The position numbers and the translations under genes were made by a program. A model generated the notes under the pieces. The model was not told the origin of the DNA. It ran no database searches and saw only the letters and a list, made by a program, of their open reading frames with translations. Shown here in pieces: positions 44,135-56,100 of a stretch of DNA of 64,000 nucleotides (the stretch's first letter is position 1; each line of letters begins with the position of its first letter). Source of the stretch: Prionailurus bengalensis (Eukaryota; Chordata; Mammalia; Carnivora; Felidae); the NCBI RefSeq assembly GCF_016509475.1, contig NC_057348.1, forward strand, positions 153,183,992-153,247,991, given 5' to 3'.

Positions 44135-47100
44135 TCATTTGACACCAATTCATAGCATTTATTGACATTTCCATTTAAAATGCTAGGAAAGCAGTATAAA
44201 TTGTAAACATGGAAACCAAACACTTGCATAAATTATTTCAAAAACTCTACAGCACATTAGAAAACAGTGCAGCTAATTGAAGGGTAGAAACATAACTGAC
44301 AAATAGAAGGGAAGGTTCGATTACTAAATCATATACCCACACTGAAATTTAAGTGCCCGTTTGAGACCAGCAAACCATGATTGTCAAGTTCAAGTTGCAG
44401 TATTGATGCCACAAGTGGCCTCAATTGACTCTGCGTATTTTCGTACATTATCACTCACAATCCAGGAAGGAGAGTGCAGGAAGAGTCAGAGGAACGTGGA
44501 CCTTGACAAAGCAGGAGGAGACAAGCAGGTATCCCAGAACGGCTCTGCTGAGCCTCCTTTCCTGCAAGGGTAATGAGCCCCATCTCCATGCTCCTTCGAA
44601 GATGCTCTGGAGGAGGGCTAAGCAGAGTGGATACCCCTTCCTGAAATGAGCCCTCTGGTGCTTAGAGCAAGTGCGTTAATCGGTGAAAGCCTCCTTCTTT
44701 CCCCCCATGAACAAGAGGAACAGCACAGGGTGTCTGGCTTGAACTTGGCCCTGTGCTCTTCCTAACTTGCACACTTAGGTTGTCAAGTCACGAATACTTG
44801 AATCAGGGGCATGAGACCCTTCACGACGCTCCAAGTTGTCCAGAAAGTTCTCGTGGAATCAGGGACCAAGCGACTCAAAATCTCTGTCCCTTCTACTATT
44901 CACTCTTTCTTTAAATGTGAAGTGGCCCCAGGGCAGAGCAACCCAGAGGAAGAAAGGCAAAGCTAGGAGCCTGCATAACTACCCTGTGGGAAACTAATTT
45001 GGACTAGACCACCTCAGCTTAAGACATTCATTCCTTCTCTTACTTGCTTGCGGGTTCCTAACTTTGTTTCATGTTTCCAAAGGCATTTAAAATGCTTTTC
45101 CTAAATTTCAATGCTGCTGCGTGTTCTTAAGATAAATTCTCAAATGTACTGTTAACACACACAAGCATGGAATTAGGATCGTACCGTGAGGTTTCAGTTT
45201 TCAAGTCTTTTTAATACTAGAGAGAGGAGTCCTAAACACTGAAAGTTGCCTCCAAAAATATCAAAAGAAACCTGAAATATACACACCCCTTATTCATTAG
45301 GTAGTAAGTGTGAGCCTGTTACATTTTATGAGTATGTTACAGCAGTTGCTCTTAGAAACCCCTCTCACCTGTTACAAGAATATCCATTAATGCGTGGGAT
45401 TAAATGTCAGAATGAAGTTCAAGTTACCATCCCATAAAAATGCATTTTGTGATCAAATGGTCAGTGTGCAGGTACAGAAGCAGACCCCCTCACCCTCCCG
45501 CCGGGACAAATGTGGATAAGCAGGCTCTGGAGACTGGCTTTGGAGGTAGAAATGGAATGGCTGCAACTCACCTCGAGCAGAGGTCAGTGTGGTACTTAAG
45601 ACTGGAAGCCCCCTTCTCCCCTGCCCAGAACCTCAACCAGCTTTCCGTTCAACCAGCAAATTCATTCACGTCTGAGAATCCAGTAGGAAAGGGGACGGGA
45701 AGTTCATGTAATGATTAACGTGTGAATTACTGCAAAAGCAAATCGGTGTCCGAGTGACCGGTTTGGCCACTGGAGCACTAAGAAGTGCGAATACAGTAAA
45801 CACTGACCCTGTACACAGTTAAATGGGAGGCTCAAGAAGCACAGCATTACCTGTTTCGGCCCAAAGCCTTCAGGTGCCCCTCTCACCTGTGCTTTGCATC
45901 ACAGGCCTCACGCCCTGAAAAGTCCGGTTGGCAAAACCCGCTTAGTCTGCTGCTCAAAAGTCATATGCCACCAAAATCAAACCATATTCTGAAATTAAAT
46001 AAAATCTGGAGAAAATTGTGTAGGTAGCTACAAAGAAGTGGAATGTATTTATTTATAACCTACTCTGCTCCACAAAGGATTTAATGTGGTTTTACGGCTG
46101 ACCACTGAGATCGGCTCTACGCCATAAACCTTGGTGGAATTCTTGCAATATTTTCATACTTTATAATTGGTTCCTCCAGCAGTTCTTGGTACCTTTCTCT
46201 TCCCTCCTCCTCCAGACTGGATCTCTTGCTGAGCAGACCTTCTTCGCGGACCTGGCCATTTTCTTGCTGTACTACTGCAAACCCGTTCTCACAGTCCCAT
46301 TTCCTCCTCTTGTTTTATTAAAACTCCTTACAGAGTACGGTTAGGGATCCTGTCCTCATACTGCAGCAGATCAAGTTCATGTTCAATGACAGCTTCGCCC
46401 ACTTTCTACGTCCTTCCTCAGGCCTACTCCCAGCTCTTTCCTTGCCATCTCACCAGCTCCCCCGTCTTCATTACAGTAGCTTCTCAAGTGGGCTTCTCCC
46501 CAGAACCCCGTGGTTTCCAAAGTGCAACTTCCCTTCTCCTGAGTACCCAATGCACTGGTGTATTTTCGATGAATCTTTCTGACGTTCACACCACATTATG
46601 TATCTGTATCTTCTTCTGTCTTTTATACCCATCTGTGCTATCTGCCTTAGACTGTAAGATCTCAGAACACAGGGCTCATGGTGACTTTTTTGGTGCTACA
46701 AACAGCAAAAAATCATGAGCAGAAAGATGTTTGATAAACACTGTTTTGAAATTAATGGCAACGGAAGCAAATTTAAAGCAAATCGGGAGAGAAGAGACAC
46801 ACGGAGACCTTAGTTTTGCTCTGGTTACCTCCACGTGAATTCATTCACTGGTAGATGACAGCGTATCAGACTGTCCAATCCCAGTGCAATCATACAGATA
46901 ACATCTTACATTTCACCAAGCTTTGTGCTCCCTCCTCAAAGGCTGTTTGCACATATGAGCACATGTGAATCTCAAAACAAGAAATTCTGGGAGGTGGGCA
47001 GGGGAGGTCTGTTCTCGTTCAGCTGATGAGGAGAATGAGGCTCAGGAATGGACCTGACACAGCAAGTTGGTGACAGAGTAGTCTCTGAAAACGATCATTT

Positions 47101-50100
47101 CTCCAACTCTCTCTAAAACTGTAACTCAACTTCATAGCTTGCGTTATTACCACTAGAACTTTCAAACTAAGGAAAAAGAGACACAAAATTTAACTTTTCA
47201 TTTTAGAACTCCAAGGCCACCCACGATCGACATGAGGACCTTTCTTTTAAGTAGATCACGTTAACTGAGCGTCCGGAGATCCATTTGGGTGTGGTGCTCC
47301 CCACAACAGTTAGTCTGTCCTGAGTTCTGTGACAGGTAGACTGCTGCAGGTGTTTAGAGAACACAAGTGCAGACCAAGTGTGGTTTACGACCAACTCACG
47401 AACGCTGTGATCCCACGGGCCTGCTCACACCACACCACACACCACCGGTTATCACATGTTATCTTTGGTCTTGACATTTGCTTAAAAGTGTATCAATTCT
47501 AAGCACAACAATACAGGTAGAATCCTTTCATGCTCATCTGAAAGGCATCAAGATCCCCTACTGCAGCTCCCTGGAGAACAGACATCTGGTTCTGTGATGG
47601 ACACAGGAGGTAATGATTCTTAGTACACTGGGTACAAACACAACACTGAGCAGAACAGAAGGGAGCCTGTGTTTATTCCATTTGCTGTCACACAGTCTGA
47701 ACTCACTGTAAGATGTCCCAAATAAAATTCTGCTTGGGTATTGGGAAACCTGGTATTTCTGAATGACATGCAAAGTACTCCATTTTGGGGAGAGTCTGGT
47801 ATGTGACCAAGACTGAGAGGTAAGAAATCAAGCCCAGAGGGGGTCTTCTCTCCCACACTCCTTGGAGCCTTTGAGGGCTGCCTGAAAAGGGGTCTCCGTT
47901 CCTTTAACATCCTCGAGAGACTTCCTCTCCTGCGCCCCTTCTCTTCCAGAGGGGCAGGGATGAAATGGCTACATTTAACTTCCCAGAAGCGAGATGCCCT
48001 GTATCGTAAGACCATCTGACAGACTTCAATGAGGAAGCGCTGAAACGATTCTGGCCCCCAGTGATTACATTTTGGAAACCTATTTCAGCTGTTGCAGGGT
48101 TCTTAAAATTTGATGCAGATTTTGATTCCTCAGAGTCCTGAATTCTGCCTGTTGATTTGTGGTTAGTTAAAAGTAATAGTTGATCTAATAAAAAAGGATT
48201 CAGAGTGGAAATCAGTTATCTGTTTTTCTTCTGAACTTCACTCAAGTACCAGAAAGCAGAACGGCCCTTATTATTATGATCCTTCCTCTAATCTGGGAAG
48301 TAGGGAAATGTTTACTTCAAGAGTGAATCTCAAGAGAGACGATACCCTCTGTCAGGCCCCAAGGATGTAAGATGGTTTTAACAGTCACTCGGCGGTCGTG
48401 CACAATACAATCAGAAACTGGGAGCAACTCCCTCCTTTCCCTTGTGGTCCTCAAAGCTCCTCTTTACATTTCTTGATTTATTACAGAGAGGCTGGACTGA
48501 ACTCCATTTCATTTCCAGGTCTTGAACACAGAGAACGTGATTACTAGAAATGCACTCGTGCATAACAATCTGTTGGCCCTAGGAGTTTTCATAGACAATT
48601 TTTGCTCGTGGGAGATTTCTCATTCAAATGTGACTTGCGAGCAACTCATCAGCTAAGTGCAAGGATTAGTTATGACCTCCTGAAAGCCGCCTCCTCTAGC
48701 ACTGGCCTTACTGACGGCATGCGCTGAGATGGGATGCTATTGGCAGTCACATGCGCCCAATTAATTAAACAGCAAATACACTTAGAATGTAAATCTAAAC
48801 TTCGATATGTATTTTGAATAACCAAATAAATAGTAACGTTTCCCCTCCCCGCGCTGGGAGGTTTTTTTTGTTTGTCTTCTCCTCCCTAGGACAAAATGAA
48901 ATCCTCAACATACTCTTCCACTGAAAAAGCCAAAGTTTGCATTTCACAGACATAAAGGTGAAGGGGGCCCTCGGAGCTGTAGCACCAGAAGTAGAAGGAA
49001 AAATGCAGATGATGGCTTCTTTTGGAATCATCAGGCTCTACAATCTATCATTTGGTTTCTCACTAGTAGCTTTGTAAATTCCCAAACAGTCTTAGTATTT
49101 TTGTTGTTAATATGACTATTAAAATAAGTTCCTATGGAGAAAAAGAGGAAAATCAAGCTGTTAATAAAATGTCTTCAAATCTCTTTTCTGAAAAAACAAA
49201 GCAGCAAGTTCATCATACAAACCAGTCTGAATCACATCTTCCCACAGAAACGCTGGATTCCAATAATCCCTAAACCATCAACACAATTTTCATCCTTTAC
49301 CTTTAAAAAGGAGACTAATTTAGTGATTTTTGTTAGCTTAGTCTTATGGTTTGTCTTCATGAAGTGCTGCTGGCTTTTGGCCAAAAGTACGTAAATTTCG
49401 ACTGAAACCCAAGTGGTCAAAAAATTGCCAACCGATTAAAAGCATCATGAGCTGTCATGTGACTTATGGCATCTTCTAAAATTGCAACTTGCTCCCTTAC
49501 ATGGGCGCCTAGCCCAGGAGATGCACATCCTCTTACAAACACCCACTCAGTTGATTTCCATTTAGTCTTGCTTCCACGGGAAGCAGATACTTGGCAAATC
49601 TGCAAGGCGAGGCCGATCAGCTGTGGAAGTTCTGCACGGCGGTCTGTTTCTGGGAAAGCCGGAGAAGCTCCTCGCGGATCGCTTTGATGAGAGAAGCCGA
49701 GGAGTGGCCGGGCTGGAGGTCTTCTGTGGAGCTGGTGGCGTAAGCCAGCCCCGCGCCCTGCAGCCCCCTGTGTGGCAGGTTCCCAGGAGGAGCGGAGGGC
49801 TCCCTGCCTGAAGTCCTTGGCACCTGGAACAGCGGTGAGGAAGAATACTCCTGATGGCCAAGCATGTGCGTCTGAAAGAACATGGCAAACGTTACTGTAT
49901 TTCCCATGTAAGAACATGAGGGAAAGTCAAATTCGCTGGTGGTAGGTGTACTCCCAGGACGACTTCTGACCACTGCCCACCCACCCTGGCTCTCCAATCA
50001 GGCCTCAAGGTGGGATGGACAGACTGTGGAAGAAGTGCTAGAGGGGGAGCAGTACAATAAAGAAACCCTTGGACTTCACAGATGCCTAATAAATACTTGC

Positions 50101-53100
50101 TTAAAAGCAGACAGAAGGAATGACGAGGTTGGCCAAGTCTCTGGGCCTCTATGTGTGGAGGTCAGTGGTCCACTGGGAGAACAGGAAGGGACCTAGAGAG
50201 CTGGGGTCCCTTCCCTGGGGAGGTGAAAGGTCAAATGAGGGCATCTGAGAGCTGGAAGAGGTGAGCAAGTCCCTGCAGAGCAAATGACAAGAACTGCCTC
50301 TGCTCTGGGCCTGGAACTTTGGGAGGGTGTGCCTGTGACACATGCTGAGACCACAGAACACGCACAAGGTCACAAAATTGTTTTCCATTTTATTCATGTG
50401 TGTCTATTGACTTGTTCTGCAGACCTTTTTCTTTAAAAAGTTATCTGCACTGGGGTACCTGGGTGGCTCAGTCGGTTTAAGCGTCTGACTTTAGCACAGG
50501 TCATGATCTCGTGGTCTATGAGTTCGAGCCCCCCGTCGGGCTTTGTGCTGACAGCTCAGAGCCTGGAGCCTGCTTTGGATTCTGTGTTTCCCTCTCTCTC
50601 TGCCCCTCCCCTGTTCATGCTCTGTCTCTCTCAGTCTCTCAAAAATAAACAAACATTAAAAAAAAAAAAAGTTATCTGCACTGGGGTACCTGGGTGGTTC
50701 AGTCGGTTGAGCGTCCAACTATTGATTTTGGCTCAGATAATGATCTCAGGATTCGTGGGATCAAGCCCCATGTCAGGCTTTGCACTAAGAGCACAGAGCC
50801 TGCTTGGGATTCTCAGTTTCCCTCTCTCTCTGCCCCTCCCTACACGCTCTCTCTCTCTCTCTAAAAAATAAACATTTTAAAATAGTTATCTGTACTGTAA
50901 CACACGAGAGTTTTGCCTATATTTACATAATATAAATTAATTTGGCATTCATTTGACCAGAATTCTACTTTTCAGTGATTTTTTTTCATATTTTTTCAGT
51001 GAAAAAATCTCTCTTTGGATGTACATATAAGTACTAAATCTGTGGTTTCACTTATGCTAAAAATTAGCCTAATGGTAAACATGGCGTTCAAGCTCTAGAA
51101 TATTTCTACATTTCACGTTTCCAAATAGTGATAAAAGAGGCAGTATAAAGTGAACGCTAGATCTGATAGGAAAACACAAAGCACAGTAAAAAAATAAGCT
51201 GGGCACAACGAAAGCAGAAAAAGAAAAGTGTGAGCAAATGTCAAGTAGACACCTGAGATTCTAAGTATAAGAGCATGTCTGATAGGGGAAAATTACATTC
51301 TGCAGTTAATTTTCTTTCTCTGAATAGTAGAACCATCTGGCCATGAAAAGAATTTAGTGTATCTGCTGGAAAGACACATAAATGCATGTAAAAGTCTTGA
51401 GAAAAATGAAGGAAATCATTTGTGGAAATTACCTGTGCCCGTATTGACTCCATTCCTACAAAAGAACAGTCAAAGCAAGGAGAAGCCTCTAAAAGAAACC
51501 CTATGCCTTGGAATGCTCCAACCTGTGAGATGACGGCAGAAGCATCTCGTGGGGGTCACAATGGATATGACGTTGATTAGCCCACAACAAAGCACAAATG
51601 GTGAGCAAGTAGGCATGTGAGATCATACACGTGTATACAACAGTAACACCAAAGATCAAGTCCAGATTTTAGTCACCTACAGGTTCACATTCACTACTTG
51701 AAAGTTAAAATCGGTGAGACAGAAAGCAGAATTGTGGTTGCCTGTAGCTGGGGGAGAGGCAAAGGGCACTTAGTGTCTGATGAGCACACACTTCCCATTT
51801 TACAAGATGAAAAATGCCAAGGAGATGGATGGGGGTGATGGTTGTGCAACATCATGAATGTATTTGAAACCACTGAACTGGGAACTGGGAAGGGTTAAGA
51901 TGGTAAATTTTGTATTATGTATGTTTTACCACAATATAAAAAAATTGGAAAAATTTTCAAAGTAGCTGTTACTTATAGGTCTCTGTCCAGATTTTAATGT
52001 AACGAACATCACTTTTATTACTTTTTCTGCAAGGTTATTTTCAAAAATTCACTACTTTAAGTCTAAAATCTGCCTCAAGAAAGATGATACACTTTTGAAA
52101 AGTTCAATGCCAGTACTCTCCCCCTCTCGGTGGGTGGGAATTTATGATCTAAAAACTGCAGGCAAAAATACACTTATGGAGAAAAAAGTGAGGGAGTTAG
52201 TTACAACTTTTATGTATGTAGGTTTTAAAGAGCGATCCTCAAAGCAGAGGCAGAAGCAGCTAAATTAAGTGATTATTCCGTGATGACCCACACACAAGAT
52301 ACTCACAGCCTCTCTTCGGCCCGCTTCATCCTCCCCGTAGGAAGGCCAGCCTGGTCCCCCATACTGGCCGCCTCTGCTCGGTGGGATTTCCACTGGCTGG
52401 GCTCCAATTCTGCTTGCAATCCCCACCTGTGTCAGGTGCTGAATCTGGGAGCCTGAAGGAACAGAGCGGGCACTTGGGTCAACACCTGTTGAGAAGCGAA
52501 GTCGCCTGGCAAGACGGTTGGGTTTTGACTACAGATCTTCCTTACGGACAAGAGATACAAGCGTTGTTCAAACACGGCCCCAATTCCATCTCCAGAGGAT
52601 GATACTTCCTAGGAAAAACGGACTGTGGATTTCTTGGTTCCTCTTACTTCCGTTTAATACGGTGCCTAACAGTGATGTTCTTATGTTTCTATATAGACAT
52701 CAGAGGACGGGGAATAAAGGCTATAGCAGAGGGCCTTTCCATTCATTTCCAAGAGGTTATAAAGAAGGATGATCTTATTGATTCCAAAGAAAGAAGGGAA
52801 AGGTTTTGGAGAAAGCCGAAACCTGGCTCCTGTGTGCTCATGTTTCTGAGACTCACGAGGAGAGAAAATACAGTATGTATTTGTTCTTAAAAGGCAGGGT
52901 GTGTATTTCTTTGATTTCAGAATGTTTATGTACATTTATGTTCACTATACTTACACTGTTTCCACAACTTAGGCATGTCATAATTAAAATTTTAAAGCCA
53001 CCCACCCAGCCTCTTCAGGGAGCTGTGCTGATGGCAAAGCCAGGAGTCTCTCTACAGCTCATTCTCTACACGTAGACACACTGTGGCCTCGGGGAGCTAT

Positions 53101-56100
53101 GAAGGCCAGGCTGTAAATGACATATTTTCCTACTCCATCAACTTATGGCATATGGATATATCCCTACTTCATAGATTAAGGGAGACAAAAAAGTGACCTT
53201 TAAGCTCTGGGAAATCAAATACTTGTTCCCAAGTGCTCCCAGGATCATCAAATCTGTCTATGCTGTGCAGACTGGCCCTACGAGGTTCAGAGATTTCAGA
53301 GGTAGGGAAGGCGGCCCTCTCCTTCTTCCAGCCTTCTCCTACTCTAGCTGTCAAAGTAACAGCCTCCATGAACCAAATACATGTTTTTAAACAAAGGAAT
53401 GGCACAGTTTCATTTGGATCTGTAATAACTAAATGCTAAAGGTCAGAAAAAAAACCTGCTAGGCTCCTGTCAGAGCAATGTACGCAGAAGAGCTCTTGCC
53501 AATTACTGAAGTTTCATAAAATTGATTAAAATTATCAGGACCAGGGCACCTGGTAGGCTCAGTCAGTTAAGTATCCCACTTCAGCTCAGGTCACGATCTT
53601 GCAGTTTGTGAGTTCGAGCCCCACGCTGCACTGCCAGTGCAGAGCCTCCTTGGGATTCTGTCTCTCTGCCTCTCTCTCTGCCCCTTCCCCGCTTGCACTG
53701 CCTCTCTCAAAATAAATAAACAAACTCAAAAAAATAAAATTATTAGGACCATCAGTACGGTTTGCTCAACAGATACTGGTTGAGCAAATCCTGCAAAGAA
53801 CAAAAATGTAGCACGCTGTTCCCCAGGATTTACCAAGGTGCACACAAGTGCACAGACAGAAAAGCATACCTTTGTGTTAAAAGTGCAATGGTAGTCGAAA
53901 TCATAATTCAGACACAATTCTGTATCTTGCTTTGTTTACTTAACAATACGGCACGGGCTTTCCCCATGATTCAAGTGGGGCATCACGCCCACGAAGCCTG
54001 GGTTTGCATTCCAGCCCCGGCACTGACAGCCCTGTGACCTTGGGCAGCCGGCTACCACTCCCACTGAGCCCTGATGCCTCATTTCTCACATGGGGAAAAA
54101 ACACCCACTTCATGATGTTATTTTCAGAATTGAAAGACATAAAATAGGTCAAGTACCATAAACATAAGAGGCAACTGGGAAATCTTAAATCCTCTTTTTC
54201 TGATTCCTTTGAGCTCTTCATTTTAAATAGCTACACACTTGGGGACTTCCAGAGAAGGTGGCGAAATAGAAGGATCTGAGGCTCACCTCGTCCCACACTG
54301 ACACCGAGATAACACCCACATCAGTGTAAATAACCCAGAAAACGACCTGAAGTCTGGCAGAACAGACTCTCCACAACTAAACATAGTGAAGAGGCCATAT
54401 CCAAAAGGGTAGGGAGGGCAGAGGCATGGTCAGGAACCAAACGGACCCTCCAGATTGTCCTCAGGAGGGAGGGTCACTTCAAGTACAGAAAAGGGTGAGG
54501 AGCAGACCCCACACCAGGCACCCCAGGCACAGGGGACTTGAACTGGGAAGACAAACCCCCTTATCATTTGGCTTTGAAAGAGGAGTTTAACTTCATGAAT
54601 TCTTACAATCAGTGGGGTTGAACACCCGAAACTTTAAAAACAAGCAGACTCAACTCTGGTAGTCAGAGGGCAAGAGGAAACTGAGTCCCCACCCTTAAAG
54701 AGACAAGACAACAAACAGCTCCACTTAGATACAGCATAGAAGCAGCAGTTTGAAAAATGCCTGGGATATAGAGGTGTCACTTCCCTGCCCTGCCCCTCAG
54801 CCTATATAGGTGACACCTGCGGGAACCAGTGCAGCACAAATACTCTCCACCGAGCTCGCTAACCGTGCACTGCACCCCTGCACTCTTCTGTGGACCTACC
54901 CCCTCCCACCCACCCTTAGCACCTCTCCAAAGTGGCTCCAGGTTCCTCCCAGGGCAGAACTGAGAAACCTTGCTAATACCAGGCACCCTATTCCCGCATT
55001 CTCCTGTAGACACACCCCCCCCAAAATGCCCTTGGCAGGAGTCCATCCAAAGAGGCGCCCTAAGTGTGGCAGTGGGCCAGGAACCCTGAAAGGTTCCACT
55101 CTTTTTTTTTTAATTTCTTTTAAATCCTAACCATTTTCAACATGCTGTGCCACATATGTCTAGTTTTTCTTTCTTAGTGGTTCATGTTTTGGTAAAGCTT
55201 TCTTTGCCTCTGCAGATGTATTGATCTCTCTTAATATGTTACACCATCTTTGCTGTAAAAATACAAGTCAGAAGGCATAGTCCTTAATATTTCTAATTTT
55301 ATTTTAATAAAGGGAATTGGTTTCCTGGCATGTAGCTAGCCAGGTCTTCTTAAAAAAAAAAAAAAACAAACAAAAGAAAAAACAAACAAAAAACTCAACA
55401 GGATAAAAAATGAGAATAGATTAAGGGAACTCAGCAATACAATCAAGTACAACAAGATTTGCCCTAGAAGGATCCCAGAAGGAGAGAGAGAAAATGGGCC
55501 AGAAATTTATTTGAAGAAATAATAGCTGAAAACCTCCCAAATCTGAGGAAGGAAATAAAAATCCAGATCCTGGAGGCACGGAGAGCCCTCCACAAAATCA
55601 ACCCGAGGAGGTCCCCAACAAAACACATAGTAATTAAAATGGCACAAAGTAGTGATAAAAAGAGAGTTTTAAAAACAGCAAGAGAAAAGAAAACAGTTAC
55701 ATACAAGGGAAACCCCATAAGGCTATCAGTGGACTTTTCAACAGAAACTTTGCAGGCCAGAAGAGAGTGGCATGATATATTCAAAATGCTGAAAGGAAAA
55801 AAAACAAAAACAAAAACAAAACCTGCAACCGAGAAACACTCTATCTAGCAAGGTTATCATTCAGAATAGAAGGAGAGACAAAGAGTTTCCCAAACAAAAG
55901 TTAAAGAAACTCACCACCGCTAAACTAGCCCTACAAGAAATGTTAAAGGGGATCTTTGAGTGGAAACAAGAGAACATAAGCACGAATAAGAAAAATAGGA
56001 AGCACAAAAGCTCTACAATTAAGCACAACCATAAAAATCAGTCAAGGGATTTACAAAATAAAAGGATGGAAAATATGACACCATATACCTAAAACACGGG

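Larger units (their letters stand above)
44135..49616 (-). other. KIAA1549: Probable KIAA1549 3' UTR
   Basis: From the stop codon leftward for about 5.5 kb there is no felid SINE, although SINEs occur every 1-2 kb on either side. A long uninterrupted 3' UTR fits this, and the human gene has a 3' UTR of several kb. A MIR relic lies near 46.9-47.1 kb. Other AATAAA-type hexamers on the - strand (for example 46314-46319 and 46048-46053) could give shorter forms. The left end is set by the signal at 44158 and is inferred. Confidence 0.55.
49872..52306 (-). other. KIAA1549: KIAA1549 last intron
   Basis: A phase-0 GT-AG intron of about 2.4 kb. It contains a doublet of sense-to-plus SINEs (50453-50883) and an L1 3' fragment (about 51700-51960). 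The rest shows nothing I recognise. Confidence 0.85.

Noticed and set aside
47620..48015. 131-codon minus-strand frame in the KIAA1549 3' UTR
   Set aside because: It is on the transcript strand but downstream of the stop codon, with no recognised domain. Best read as 3' UTR.
49417..49917. 166-codon minus-strand open frame
   Set aside because: It overlaps the KIAA1549 last exon in another phase and runs past its splice acceptor and stop. The phase encoding the KIAA1549 C-terminus is the real one.
53169..53405. Additional KIAA1549 exon between the last two listed introns
   Set aside because: The frame on the minus strand has no paired splice sites of fitting phase, and the flanking exons already join exactly in phase.
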